NCBI RefSeq assembly: GCF_000417875.1 | Contig: NW_006920880.1 | Span: forward strand, 702,201 to 766,200 | Direction of reading: 5' to 3' | Length of the DNA stretch: 64,000 nucleotides | Origin: Pseudozyma flocculosa PF-1 | Taxonomy: Eukaryota; Basidiomycota; Ustilaginomycetes; Ustilaginales; Ustilaginaceae | In this document: positions 1 through 11,418 of the stretch, one piece after another | How positions within the stretch are numbered: position 1 is the first letter of the stretch | Layout of the letters: the number at the start of each line of letters is the position of its first letter | Made by a program: the position numbers and the translations under genes | The notes under the pieces: generated by a model | Database searches by the model: none | What the model was told of the DNA's origin: nothing | The model's input: the letters and a program-made list of their open reading frames with translations, nothing else

Positions 1-508
1 CGCGCACCTGGTGCCCGGGCCGGGCATCATCACGGGCCTGGCGTCTGTGGGCCAGCCGCTGGGGCGCGGCTGCCTGCTGCTGGCCGAGATGAGCAGCGCC
101 GGCGCGCTGACCAAGGGCTCGTACACACAGGCGTGCGTCGAGGCGGCCAAGAACGACACGACGGGCTTCGTGTGCGGCTTCATCGCCATGTCGCGCGTCG
201 ACGAGGCCGACGGCCAGCCCAACACGGCCAAGGACCTCGTCATCCTCACGCCGGGCGTCGGCCTCGACGTCAAGGGCGACGCCATGGGCCAGCAGTACCG
301 CACGCCCGACCAGGTCATCCGCGAGAGCGGCTGCGACGTCATCATCGTCGGCCGCGGCGTCTACGGCTCGCTCATGACGCCCGAGGGCAAGCAGGACAAG
401 CAGGCGGCCATCGCAAAGGTCCGCGAGCAGGGCCGGCGGTACAAGCAGGCCGGCTGGAACGCCTACCTCGCCCGCCTGCCCGGTTCTTTGTCGTCTTCGA
501 GTGCGTAG
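1..508 (+). CDS. URA3: Orotidine 5'-phosphate decarboxylase, C-terminal part (5' end outside window)
   Basis: OMP decarboxylase converts orotidine monophosphate to UMP, the last step of de novo pyrimidine synthesis in the cytosol. The frame is already open at base 2, so the start and the catalytic DxKxxD region lie upstream. Visible are the C-terminal barrel elements: a [13 protein letters not shown] strand/loop, LLAEMSSAG, the long loop with VDEADGQP, the [21 protein letters not shown] phosphate-binding loop, and IIVGRGVY near the end, all characteristic of the fungal Ura3/PyrG family. The stop is at 506-508 after a short Ser-rich tail ([10 protein letters not shown]). No intron is seen in this part. 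The next gene (NTH1) runs the same way and starts 183 bp downstream. Identification is confident; only about the last 168 residues are present. Confidence 0.95.
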   Translation, partial: AHLVPGPGIITGLASVGQPLGRGCLLLAEMSSAGALTKGSYTQACVEAAKNDTTGFVCGFIAMSRVDEADGQPNTAKDLVILTPGVGLDVKGDAMGQQYRTPDQVIRESGCDVIIVGRGVYGSLMTPEGKQDKQAAIAKVREQGRRYKQAGWNAYLARLPGSLSSSSA

Positions 509-691
509 GCGGCGGTCCCCCGCGTGCTCCAACCGCCCCACCTGCCCCATTGTATAGCTCTTGCCCTCTGGTCCCGACTCGAACGTAGAATCGGTGCGAG
601 GACAAAGCGCATGGCTGTGACTGGACGTTGCGCTGATGCGTGGCCCGCCTCCTGTCCTTTTCATGACTCCGCAGGCACGGTGCGCGAGGCG

Positions 692-2435
692 ATGGCAGGC
701 AAGAGAAAGGACGTCGAGGGCCAGCGCGATGCGCCACGTCGCTCCGTGCGCCGCAAGCTGTTTGCGCCCGAGCCGCCGGCCACCGTCGATGGCCCGTCCC
801 AGGGTGACCTCAGCCAGGATCAAGCCTTGGCCGCCCAGCTGGCAGCCGAGGACGGCGCGCGCTACTCGTTGCGCCGACGCACCACCCTCGACGCGGGCCC
901 GAGTCGCAGGGCGGCCACCCGTTCCACGGCGGCGGCGGTCGAGGCTGCATCGCCTGCATCGTCCGACTCTGGGTCAGAGGACGACTACGTCGACCCCGCC
1001 GCCACCACGGCGCCCCTCTCCTCGCCGCGCTGCAAGTCGCGCAGCCCGACAAAGTCCGCCCCGCCGTCCAAGGGCACCGCCTCACCGTCCAAGGGCAAGT
1101 CCAGGGCCGCCTCGACCGCCTCGACCGCATCGCCGTCCAAGGGCAAGGCCAAGGCGACCCCGACCGCCTCGCCCTTTGACATCTCTCCGCGCAAAAAGGC
1201 GAAACCGATCAAGATCGACCTGTCGGACTCGGAAGCGCATCCTGCTCCGCCGCGCTGGCAGGAGACGTACGCGCTGCTGGCCAAACAGCGCAGCCGCATC
1301 GTCGCGCCCGTCGACACGATGGGGTGCGAGGAGAACGGCAGAGAGGACCGCCGCGCCGATACGTGGCGCGAGCGGGAGAGCGACGAGGACGAAGCCAAGC
1401 GGAAGCGGCTCGCGACCCTCGTCAGCCTCATGCTCAGCAGTCAGACCAAGGACCCCGTCAGTGAGTGTAGTGTCCCTTGTGCGGCCGTGTCGCCTTGACA
1501 TGTGTGGCGCTGACCTTGCTCGCCCACGCCGGCTGCTCGCAGCCGCCGAGGCCGTGTACAACCTGCAACGCACGCTGCCGGGCGGGCTGACGCTGTCGTC
1601 GCTGCTGGCCGCGTCCGACGAGACCATCTCCGGGTGCATCGCCAAGGTGGGCTTCTGGCGGCGCAAGACGGGCTACCTCAAGTCGGCCGCGCGCATCCTC
1701 ACAGACGACTTTGGCGGCGACGTCCCGACCGACATCGACCAGCTCCTCACCCTTCCCGGCGTCGGGCCCAAGATGGCCTTTCTCGCCCTCAGCTCCATGG
1801 GCATCCAGATCGGCATCGGCGTCGACACGCACGTGCATCGCCTCACCAACCGGCTCGGATGGCACAAGACTTCGACGCCCGAGCAGACCAGGCTGAACCT
1901 GCAGAGCTGGCTGCCAAAGGAGGTGCGTGTGTGCTGGGGGCCCTGCCTGGCGGGCCCGGCTCGATCCGTGCTCGTCGATGCTGACCCTACCTTGACCCTG
2001 CCTCGACAGCTGCACCCCAAGATCAACAAGCTCCTCGTCGGCTTCGGGCAGGTGATCTGCGTCCCCGTCGGACCGCGGTGCGACCTGTGCAATGTCGGCA
2101 AGGCCGGCCTGTGTCCCTCGTACCGACCCGTCGACGCCAAGTCGGCCCTCAAGCGCGTCAAGGTCGACCTCCTCGCATCCGACGATGAGTCAACACAGCG
2201 CGGCGAAGGCGACGACAACTGGGCCCTGCCCGCATCGCTGGCAGTCAAGGGCGAGGACGTCGAGACCGAGGCCGAGGCCAAAGTCAAGGTCGAGCTCGAA
2301 CCGAACGGCGCAGACGTCTTCCACGGCATCGGGACCGCGGCAGCCGCGGCAGCGCTCAAGACGGAGCCCGAGCAGCCGCAGCCGGACGAGGTCAAGCTGG
2401 AACAGGACGAGGTCGAGAGGGCTCTGGAATGGTGA
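692..2435 (+). CDS. NTH1: Endonuclease III homologue, DNA glycosylase/AP lyase (three exons)
   Basis: Removes oxidised pyrimidines and nicks abasic sites in base excision repair; expected in nucleus and possibly mitochondria. Coding exons 692-1460, 1543-1922 and 2010-2435 (introns 82 and 87 bp) give 524 residues. The first join restores KDPVTAEAVYNLQ. The core follows a basic, Ser/Pro-rich N-terminal extension of about 230 residues with SPSKGK repeats, probably disordered and nuclear-targeting. Helix-hairpin-helix LPGVGPKMA carries the catalytic Lys (about residue 333), and GVDTHVHRL carries the catalytic Asp (about 351). Four cysteines of a 4Fe-4S loop follow (C-x6-C-x2-C-x7-C in VICVPVGPRCDLCNVGKAGLC minus one residue at the left edge). 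An acidic C-terminal tail of about 100 residues has several K-x-E sites resembling sumoylation motifs. The ATG at 692 is preferred; an in-frame ATG at 611 is possible. Confidence 0.95.
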
Positions 2436-2545
2436 TGCTGCGGCCGTGATTGTGGTAAAAATACAGGATGCGGTCGGGACGGGGGAGCCTGCGCGGGCTC
2501 AGGTGGTACAAGTGACGGCGACGGGCCCGGATCGGACAGGACGGC

Positions 2546-4082
2546 TCAGTCCTGCTTTTCGGCGCCCTGGAAGTGCTTCCACGCCTTGAGGTCGACGTCA
2601 CGGAAGTCGGTGATGGACGGGTGGGCCAGCTGACGTAGCAGCTTGAGCACCGCCTGCAGCTCTGTATCGAATCTGGGCGCGTCTCTGAGGACGGCGGGGT
2701 GACGGGCGGGCGTAAAGGTGCGTCAGCGGCCGTCCGCTCTCGGCGCTTCGGGTGCGCGCGCCGCCACTCACTTGTATGCTCGGACTGTGCGCGAGTGCCG
2801 GATCGCAGCGCAGAGGACGGACGACGGGGCGTGGTGAGCAAGCGACGGCGGACACTGTGCCGCAGCGGGCCTCCGCGCCGCGCGACTCACTCTTGCAAAT
2901 GTTCTTCGGGTTGATGGCGCCGTTCCTCGACAGGTCGTCGACGTGGATGGTGTTGTGCGGGCCGTAGAGGTCGGGCCACCTCCTCCAGATGAGCTCGAGC
3001 GGCTTGACCTCGTGCTTCTTGCCGCCGGGCGCCGTGATGGAAAACATGGGGGTGCGGTCGAGGACAAACGAGATGTTGAACTGGTCGTGGCCGATCATGC
3101 CGAGCTCGATGAGCTTGACCTCGAGCCAACGCCACGACGTCTGGGACCACACGCAGATGTCGTAGTCGCGGTAGGCGGCGGCGAGAAAGTCGTGCAGGCC
3201 GGGTCGGGCCGCCACCGAGGCCGGGCTGGCCGGGTCGAGGAGGCGCTTGGTGTCGGCGATGGTGTAGTCGAGGTCGAGCACCAGGAGCCGCTTGCCCGCG
3301 CGCGGCTCGTTCATGACGGAAAAGTTCGAGAAGCGGGCAATGACCTTCTCCAGCTTGCGCAGGTTCTGTTCGGGGTCAAAGGTGGCGGCCTTCGTCAGCA
3401 CTCGGGCCCCGCATTCGCCCATGCGCAGCGCACGTCGGCCCTCCTTACCTTCGGATCCTGGTCCGGCGGTACAGCCGTCTTGACGGCCTCCTGCTGCTGG
3501 GCATAGTCGATGTCGCCAGCCAGGCGATCCTCGAGGTCCTGAACGACGATCAAGGCAGAGGAGGCACGCATTCAGTGGGCGCCAGGTCGCGTCGCTCGCC
3601 ATGCGGCTTGGCAGCGGTCTCACCTCTGCAAACTTGATCGTGCCCGAGGGATCCTGGAAGCGGTCCGCTTCCGGGGTGCCGAGCAGCATAAACGACACCT
3701 GCACCTTGTCCGTCGCAGCAGGCCCGGCAGGCTCCTGCGGCTGGCCTGGCGCATTCTGCGGCCTCGGCTTGAGGGCCGACGGCGCGAACGGGATCGATCC
3801 GACGAGGGTGTCGTCCGACGGCGGCTTGCCTCGGGTGATGCCGAGCAGCTTCTGGCTGGCGGGCGGCACATCCGTGAGCGAGTAGAGGATGGCCTTGAGG
3901 TCCGCCACGCAGTCGTCCTCGCCCAGCCGCACCGACAGCATCGAGCCCGAGTACTTGACGGCAAACGAGACGTATGCAAGTGAGTCGTCCGGCTGCGACG
4001 ACGAGGCGGCGCCAGCGGGCCCGGAACCGCCGCCCTCGATGACGGCCAGCGCCGGCTCGGGGGCCGGATCAGCCGTGTCCAT
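2546..4082 (-). CDS. UBLCP1: Ubiquitin-like domain-containing CTD phosphatase (five exons, 13-bp micro-exon)
   Basis: UBLCP1 family: a HAD-superfamily Ser/Thr phosphatase that, in animals, dephosphorylates nuclear proteasome and the RNA polymerase II CTD. Coding exons on the minus strand: 4082-3624, 3538-3449, 3365-2891, 2784-2772 and 2684-2546, total 1176 bp, 391 residues. The N-terminal ubiquitin-like fold is residues about 38-110 (VKYSGSMLSVRLGEDDCVADLK, then KLLGITRGKPPSDD). The phosphatase motif LLVLDLDYTIAD has the nucleophile in DLDYT at about 214-218. Later landmarks are the WSQT segment, FVLDRTPMF, and IHVDDLSRNGAINPKN. The 13-bp exon joins ICK to IRAYKDAPRF, matching the family's LKIRPF region. 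An alternative acceptor at 3390 would add AATFDPEQ but leave a 59-bp intron, shorter than any other here. Shares its 5' region with the kinesin gene; its 3' end faces NTH1, 110 bp away. Confidence 0.92.
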
Positions 4083-5117
4083 GATGGCGAGGTCGGAACG
4101 CAGTGCCAGAAAGCGGTGGTCGCTTGCTTGGACCCGATGTCGAGAGAGGGCAGCAGAGTTGCTCGGGAGTGGCGAGCAAAAGGTGAAGAGGAAAGAGGAG
4201 AGAGAGGGATGTCCAGCTCGCAGCAGCTAGGTAGGGGATGGCCTGCCCGCGGCGAGCCAGCCAGCGGAGAGAAATGAAGGTGGTGCGTGCGGCGCGGGCA
4301 GGGTTGTGTTGGTCTTTCTGTGCGCGCGCTCCAGCCGTGGCCAAGCCTGCCCCCTGCCTGGCCAGGCCAGCCAACCCACCGCGATCCAAAAATCGGGCCG
4401 AGCGGCGGAAGCGAAACAGAGGCCGGCCAGCGGGCCAAGGAGGGGGCGGGCCTCTGGCCTGAAACACGCACAGATGTCGCACCAGGCAGGCAGGCAGGGC
4501 GGCCAGGAGGCAGGCCAGGCCAGGCCAGGCCAGGCCAGCTGGGCTGGGCAGAGGCCAGGGAGAGCAACACCTGCCTGCCTGCCTGCGTGCCTTGGCCAAT
4601 CTGGCCTGCCGCGCTGCTCGCCGTGCCGCCAGCGACCTCTCTGCGACCACCATCGACCGCGATCAACGACCGCCACGCCTCGTCCCCTGGCCTCACTCGC
4701 TCACCCTCTCTCTCTTGCCGTCCTTGCACCGCCACCGCCGCCGCCCCTCTCGGTATCGGCGCCTCCTGTCCGGCCGCCAACGCGCGCTGCTTCACCTTCT
4801 TTCTTTCCCTCCCGCTCTTTGGCCGACCCTCTTTTCGCAGCGCATCGGCCCGCCTCCGCAACGACCCTCCTTGATTCCGCCTTGCTCCCCTGTTGCGGCA
4901 TAGACCGCGCCCTGCTCGCTCGCCGCTAGAACAGGCCGGGCATCACCTCTCGGTTTCCGCTTCTCGCCGCTCGACCTCGTCCGGGCCGGATCGACCGCAG
5001 CGGAAAGGCCTACGCTGCCGCTCGCCAGCGCGACCTCCGACTGACTGAACCTTTGTGGCGACCCCAACCCGTCCGTCTCTGCCGCCGTCACCGTCACCGC
5101 CGCCGCCGTCGCCCACC
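4083..5117. other. Divergent promoter region between UBLCP1 and kinesin-1
   Basis: About 1 kb without a recognisable gene, serving both divergent genes. It holds (GGCCA)n near 4513-4540 and CCTG/GCCT tetranucleotide repeats near 4486-4500 and 4569-4591, then a pyrimidine-rich stretch from about 4690 to 5117 that probably includes the kinesin leader. No TATA box is evident. Overlapping long frames on both strands here are artefacts of GC richness and repeats. Confidence 0.7.
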
Positions 5118-8100
5118 ATGTCGAGCAACATCAAGGTCGTCTCTCGCTTCCGCCCGCCGAACGCGCTCGAGCTGCGCGAGGGTGGCGACATCGTCGTCGA
5201 CTTTTCCGACGATGGCACCCTGGTCAAGATGACCAAGGGCGCCGGCACGTCGGGCCCCGAGGCCAACGGCTTCGTCTTCGACCGCGTCTTTCCCATGGGC
5301 ACGCAGCAGCGCGACGTCTTCGAGTTCGGCATCAAGGAGACGGTCGACGACGTCCTCAACGGCTACAACGGCACCATCTTCGCCTACGGCCAGACCGGCT
5401 CCGGCAAGACGTTCACCATGATGGGATCCGACATCGACAACGACGAGCTCAAGGGCATCATCCCGCGCATCACTGAGCAGATTTTCGAAAACATCATGGC
5501 CAGCCCGCCCCACCTCGAGTACCTGGTCAAGGTGTCGTATATGGAAATCTACATGGAAAAGATCCGCGACCTGCTGGCGCCGCAGAACGACAACCTGCAG
5601 GTGCACGAGGAGAAGAACAAGGGCGTCTACGTAAAGGGCCTCTCGGACTACTACGTCGGCGGGCAGGCCGACGTCTACGAGATCATGCGCCAGGGTGGCT
5701 CGGCCCGCGTCGTCTCGTCGACCAACATGAACGCCGAGTCGTCGCGGTCACACTCCATCTTCCTCATCTCGATCCAGCAGCGCAACACCGAGACTGGCAG
5801 CCAGAAGACGGGCAACCTCTACCTCGTCGACCTCGCCGGTTCCGAAAAGGTCGGCAAGACAGGCGCCAGCGGCCAGACGCTCGAGGAGGCCAAGAAGATT
5901 AACAAGAGCCTGAGCGCGCTCGGCATGGTCATCAACTCGCTGACCGACGGCAAGGTGGGTGGCTGCCCGGCCGTCGTTCCACGGACGCGCGTGTGGCCAT
6001 GACCCGACTGACCCCTTTGCCTCCATTCCTCGCCTCTCCGGTGGCTCCTGTCCGACCTTTGCAGTCCTCGCACATCCCCTACCGGGACTCGAAGCTGACG
6101 CGCATCCTGCAGGAGTCGCTCGGCGGCAACTCGCGGACGACGCTCATCATCAACTGCTCGCCGTGCATCTTCAACGCCGAGGAGACGCTGTCGACGCTGC
6201 GGTTCGGCGTGCGCGCCAAGTCGATCAAGAACAAGGCGCGTGTCAATGCCGAGCTGTCGCCGGCCGAGCTCAAGGCGCTGCTCAAGAAGGCCAAGGCCGA
6301 CGCCGACCGCTCGCAGCAGTACATTGCCAACCTCGAGGCCGAGCTCAAAGTGTGGCGCAGCGGCGGCAAGGTGCCCGAGCCCGAATGGGCCGACGCCAGC
6401 AAGGTCATCGTGGGCGAGGGGGCCTCGTTGGCGCCGGCGGCGTCGCAGGTCGCGCAGAACGGCGCCTCGAGGCCGATGACGCCGGCGGTCGAGGGCCTGC
6501 GCGAGATCTCGTCGAGGCCCGACACGCCTTCGGCCGTGACGCTGGACAAGGACGAGCGCGACGAGTTCCTGCGCCGCGAAAACGAGCTCAACGACCAGAT
6601 CGCCGAAAAGGAGGTGCTGCTGCAGGACGTGCAGAAGCAGCACCGCGAGGCGTCGCTCGAGCTCGCCGCGTGCAAGGAGTCCGAGGCCGCGCTGTCGGCG
6701 GAGAACAAGTCGCTCACCTCGAAGCTGACCGAGACCGAGCTCCAGCTCGGCAAGGTCAACTTCCAGCTCAAGGAGGTCACGATCACCATCGACTCGCTCA
6801 AGGAGTCGAACCACGACCTGTCCCAGGAGATCGAGGAGCTCAAGAAGTCGACGAGCGAGGGCAAGGGCGGCGCCGCCAAGGACCCCTCGCAGGAGGGCAA
6901 GGAGCGCAAGAAGGCCGAAAAGATGGCCAAGATGATGGCCGACTTCAACGCCGGCATCGTCTCGGAAAAGGAGGAGCAGATCCGCGAGACGCTCAGCAAG
7001 CTCGAAAACGCCGGCAGCCTCGGCGGCGCCGGCGCCGGTGGCGAGGGGGCCGTTGGCCTGTCTGCCGACGACCTCTCGACGCTGCGCGAGCAGCTCCTCG
7101 AGAGCCAGACGCTCGTCCGCGAGCAGCAGGGCCGCGTGCGCCGGGCGCAGGAGGAGAACGAGCTGCTGCTCAAGCGGCGCGACGAGGTCGAGATGCGCCT
7201 CGCCGCGCTCGAGGCCGAGTACGACGAGCTGCTGGAGAAGACGTTCAAGGACGAGGAATCGTCGCACGTCGACCACCACCACCTCGACGAGACGATCCAG
7301 GACGTCAAGGCAAAGCTCGAGGCGCAGTACGCGTCGAAGCGCGAGGCGCAGGCGAGCGAGATCGCCGACCTCAAGCTGCAGATCGAGCTCAAGGGCAAGG
7401 AGACGGCCGAGCTGCTGGCGACCAACGACAACCTCAAGAGCACCAACGAGGAGCTCAAGCGCGCGTTTGCCGTCACCGCCGCCGGCGTCGAGGGGGGAAA
7501 GAACCTCGCCGAGTCGGCGCGCGAGATGGAGCGCGTCCGCAAGACGATGGCGACCCAGCTGGCCGAGTTCGACATCATGAAAAAGAGCCTGATGCGCGAC
7601 CTGCAGAACCGGTGCGAGAAAGTCGTCGAGCTCGAGATCTCGCTCGACGAGAGCAAGGAGCAGTACAACAACGTCCTCCGCAGCAGCAACTCCAAGGCGC
7701 AGCAAAAGAAGATGGCGTTCCTCGAGCGCAACCTCGAGCAGCTCACCAACGTCCAGAAGCAGCTCGTCGAGCAAAATTCGAGCCTCAAGAAGGAGGTCGC
7801 CATCGCCGAGCGCAAGCTGTCGGCCAGGAACGAGCGGATCCAGGCACTCGAGCACCACCTCATGGAGAGCCAGGAGAAGCTGGCGCTCCAGAACCGCAAG
7901 TTCGACGAGCAGCTCCAGGCCGTCAAGGAGCGCCTCAACCAGGCGCGCGAGATGCGGCCCAACATGATGGCCGGCGGCGGCGGCGCGCTCAGCTTCGGCC
8001 GCATCGCCAAGCCCCTCCGCGGCGGCGGCCCCACCACGGGCCCGCAGCCCGGACCCGTGGCCGCCAGGCACCCGGGCATCGTCGGCGCCCACCAGGCCGA

Positions 8101-8164
8101 CACCAACTCGCCAAAGGCGCGCAGCTCGTGGTTCTTTTCGTCCAAGTCCAAGATGGACTCGTAG
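5118..8164 (+). CDS. kin2: Conventional kinesin (kinesin-1) heavy chain
   Basis: Plus-end-directed microtubule motor for long-distance transport of vesicles and endosomes in hyphae. Two exons, 5118-5954 and 6065-8164 (110-bp intron), 978 residues. The ATG at 5118 has a strong context (CACC before ATG) and starts [13 protein letters not shown], the standard beginning of the motor. The motor domain spans about 1-330: P-loop GQTGSGKT at 91-98, switch [10 protein letters not shown], switch [15 protein letters not shown], and [12 protein letters not shown] right after the splice join. A neck and long coiled coil (about 335-900) follow, with a Ser/Pro hinge near 430-480. The tail holds the self-inhibitory IAK motif ([13 protein letters not shown] about 926-928), typical of kinesin-1, and ends [16 protein letters not shown]. 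Length matches fungal kinesin-1 (about 930-1000). The symbol follows the Ustilago maydis name for conventional kinesin. Confidence 0.95.
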
Positions 8165-8672
8165 CCAGCTCCCTCTGCCCGTCCGTCGACCGAGTCGATC
8201 CATGCATGCATGCCAGTTCTCACCCACATACCCGCGGCGGGAACAGGTCCCCGCCCCTCGTCCCCTTCAGCTTCCACCCGCTTCGCTTCCCCCGCCCCTC
8301 GCAGCCATCTCTCTGTGTCCGCCAAGATCGGAACCTGTACATCTTCTGCGGTCTGCCGCATCGATGCGAGCGGCGTCCGGGCAATCACGTTAGACGATCG
8401 CATCGTGGCGAGCGGCACCTGTTCCGTTCGTGTGTTGGGTGGCTGTGCTGCAGAGAGGATTCCTTCTGCCAGATCGGGCGCGCTCGGAAGCGGACGCGTG
8501 CGGCCGGATCCGCTCGACTTGTGCCGAGGTGGAGAGGGTCCGCCCGCCGTCCGACGCTTTGACAATCTTGAATCTTCTGGCACCTGCCCGGCCCTGCCTC
8601 TCGTCGCTTCCTTACCTCCGCTTGCCTGCCTTGCCCCTCGCTCGCCTTCCCACCCACGCATCTCTCGCCATC
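8165..8672. other. Intergenic region, kinesin 3' end to AIM41 start
   Basis: 508 bp with no gene seen. It should contain the kinesin 3' UTR and the promoter and pyrimidine-rich leader (about 8570-8670, CTTGCC/CTCGCC-like) of the AIM41-like gene. Confidence 0.6.
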
Positions 8673-9457
8673 ATGCTCGCTCATCGTTTTGGCTTCCGTG
8701 CGGCTCGGCAAGCTGCCGTCGTGCCCGCTCTAGGTGCCAGCAGGTCGTTTGGAGGTGAGTGGCATTGCCTCGGTCTGCTGCGCCGGTGCATGGGTTGATG
8801 CCTTACCTGACATCGTCGCCGGTCCTGCCCTTGTCGATACAGCCTCGGCCTGTAGGCGGGACGCTACCGGTGCGCCAAAGAATGACGGCGATGCTGCGCT
8901 GCTGGCGAGCATCAAGGCTGGGCTCAAGGACGCCATGCGATCCAAGGACAGCGTCACATCCACCGTCCTGCGGGTGAGCACCCTCTCTTCGTTCCTTCGT
9001 TCGCTTCCCTCGCATGTCACCCGATCGCTCGCTGACGGCTTCACCTTCCGAGCTCCTCCGCTCCGCCGCCTCGCAGTCTGTGCTGTCCGACCACCAGTAC
9101 ACGACCCTCTCGACGTCGCCCACCTCGCTCTCGTCCATCCTCCAAAAGGGAATCTCGAAGCGCACCGAGGCAGCGACCCAATTCCGATCCGCCAGCCGCG
9201 CCGACCTGGCAGAGCAGGAGGAGCGCGAGGCCGAGATCCTCGCCAAGTTCCTGCCCCAGCAGCTCTCGCTCGACGAGGTCGAGGCCGCCGTCCGCACCGC
9301 CCTCGACAAGCTCAAGCACGAGGGCAAAGTCGACCTTGCCAACGCCAAAAAGGCCCTGGGCTCCCTCATCAAGGAGACAAACGCCAGCGTCGACAAGAGC
9401 CGCACCAGCGGAAAGGTCGTCAGCGAGGTCTGCTCAAAGGTCCTCGCCTCGTTGTAG
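8673..9457 (+). CDS. AIM41: AIM41/YqeY-like mitochondrial protein (three exons)
   Basis: Fungal Aim41 family with a GatB/YqeY domain, thought to act in mitochondria; the bacterial relatives resemble the tail domain of the tRNA-dependent amidotransferase GatB, and the exact role is unknown. Exons 8673-8754, 8843-8973 and 9053-9457 (introns 88 and 79 bp) give 205 residues. The N-terminus MLAHRFGFRAARQAAVV is Arg-rich without acidic residues, as expected of a mitochondrial presequence. The YqeY core starts at LLASIKAGLKDAMRSKDS, continues across the join as TSTVLRLLRSA, and includes QEEREAEILAKFLPQQLS, KALGSLIKE and the closing KVVSEVCSKVLASL typical of the family. The start was chosen because it is the first ATG that gives a presequence and an in-phase donor. 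Single-copy neighbours are unrelated. Confidence 0.9.
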
Positions 9458-9821
9458 CATCAGCAGCAGCAGCAGTGAGATGGGCCCAAAGGCACGCATC
9501 GTCGTCTCGTTGTCGCCCGGCCGTGCTCTCCTTCCTAACCAGCGGGGCTGGCCGATTACGGCTGCTAGTGCCTTCGCCCTCGAGGAGCGCACAGACGCAC
9601 AGCCACGCACGGCGCGCCCGTCTAGATGGGTTTGGAGTGTTTCTTTTCGTGGTCATGCATGTGCGGGCACGCCCAGGCCGGGCTTCGCCTCCACCCGTCG
9701 ATGGTTCGGGGAGAGGGGGGACAATGTTACATGGTGTGTGTGTGTGTGTGCGTGCGTGTAGAAGCGCGAGGAGGGAGGGGGGCAGCGAGGCGCCTTTTGA
9801 GGATGCAGGCCGGAAAGCGGT
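9458..9821. other. Short convergent intergenic region with GT dinucleotide repeat
   Basis: 364 bp between the converging 3' ends of AIM41 and RPS21. A CAG-type run (about 9460-9475) and a (GT)n tract at about 9733-9750 continuing as CGTGCGTG are visible. Nothing else recognisable. Confidence 0.65.
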
Positions 9822-11418
9822 TTACTGCTGGGCGGACCAGACGTTGCGGAGGACTTCGAGTTCGCAGGAAGTGGCAAGGGGTTCAGATAGGCGATGGATG
9901 GTCAGCGTCGAGTGGCGTGAAGGAGCGAGAAACCAAGCGAGCGGCGAGAGAGACGCCCGCCGTGTACCGCAGCAGCGCCCAGCCAGATCATCCGCCCCGC
10001 CAAGCAGCCAGCCAAGCAGCAACCACCGGAAACAAAAGGTAGCGGTGGTTGGGATGTCGCAACGGTCTGACTCTCAAGAGGTCCATATGCGTGCCCCCCG
10101 CCCGGGCGAACCCGGGTAAGGGACGACGGGGACTCGCGAGATCTTATATCGTTGGCAAGACTTCAGTCTTCGCTCCAAGTCGAAAACGAAGTTTCGGAAT
10201 CCTGCGAAATGATTTGGAGACATCAAATGCAGACTGTCGGGAGCGGTCGCGCGCGGTCGAGGGCGTGCGTCGCGAGCGTGTAGGGGTATCGGCGCAGGGT
10301 GGAAGGCGGTGGAGAGGGGACGAGCGGGTCGGGCTGATTCGCTGGCTGGCTGGCTGGCAGTGGCGATTCCTCCAAACGGGCCATCCTGCTGGCCATCCTC
10401 CTGACATGCATCTGCTTCTCTCTCGGCCGGTCTCTCGCCTTCTCGTCGCGCTACGGCAATCGCGGGGATACTCACGACCCTCCTTCTGCGCGAGCCTGTT
10501 GATCGAGTCGTCGCTCTCAGCCGAAGCGCGGACGAAGCCACCGAGGGGGAAGACGATCGACTTGCCGGGGATGGCGCGGCCGTTGTCGTCGACCTCAGCG
10601 ACGGCGATCTGGACCGAAGCGTGGTCCTTGGCCTCAATGATGCGGCCAGTGGCAGCGCACTTGCGCGGCACGTAAAGGTCGACGAGGTCTCCCTGTGAAG
10701 TTCGAAGTCAAGGTTCGCAGTAGGCAGTAGCGACGAGACGTCAGCGATCGCCCCAAAGAATGGCATGGTCGTCGTGTCGAAGATCCGCAGCACTCTGCGA
10801 AAAAGGCAGAACCGAGGAGCGAGGGGGCGGCTGGTGTGTCGAGGTCGTTTTCGCGGTCGATGTCGCTGTTGGTGTCGGCGCAAGGGGCGCAATGAGTGTA
10901 ATCGCAGGCGACGGTCGATATCGACGTAAACTCCATGCCCCTCGAGCCGCCGAGCGTGATTCGTGTCGTCACCACGCTGATCAGCGGTCCGCAGCGAAAG
11001 AGGAGGTGTAGATCTGCCAGCCGCAACCATCGCCTCCTTCCCTAGACCTCCAACGTCGATCTGCGCATAGTCGGCACAATAGGAGCTGGCCACTGGTGGA
11101 GCAGATGCCGCTTGTGGGCGGCCAAGATTGCAAGGGCAGCGATCATCCTGGCGACTGTTCTGCAGGCTGTTCAAAGTCGGTTTTCACCTCGGTGCCACGC
11201 AGCGTGGTGTCGGTCGCCATGAGCGGCGCTCGAACAAACGTCGCAGGTGGCGCTACAGGTATCGTTATGTCGCTGTCGCTGTCGAGCCGGCTGTCGCGCC
11301 GCCTGTTGGTCCGGTTCGTTCCGAAGAGGGCGCTCCCCTCGGTTCCTCGGTTTCGCAGGTGGTCGTTGCAGCGCTGTTGTGCTCATGCCGTCGAGACACT
11401 TACGCGGTCGTTCTCCAT
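9822..11418 (-). CDS. RPS21: 40S ribosomal protein S21 (eS21), three exons with two long introns
   Basis: Small-subunit ribosomal protein eS21 of the cytosolic ribosome, needed for 18S rRNA maturation. Minus-strand exons 11418-11404 (15 bp), 10692-10476 (217 bp) and 9853-9822 (32 bp) give 87 residues, exactly the yeast length. The first exon codes only MENDR; the second begins [19 protein letters not shown] and includes [33 protein letters not shown]; the third supplies [10 protein letters not shown] and stop, matching the family's KNVWS end. Introns are 711 and 622 bp, several times longer than others in the window, so the coding sequence is about one sixth of the gene. I found no box C/D pair (RTGATGA, CTGA) in either intron. 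A branch-like GCTGAC lies about 45 nt before the exon 2 acceptor. A divergent MFS gene starts about 1 kb upstream. Confidence 0.95.

Noticed and set aside
3366..3448. Alternative UBLCP1 acceptor at 3390 adding AATFDPEQ
   Set aside because: Would leave a 59-bp intron, below every other intron here, with a poor GACGAAG acceptor; not excluded.
9854..11403. Box C/D snoRNA inside the RPS21 introns
   Set aside because: No RTGATGA box paired with CTGA at a sensible distance on the minus strand.
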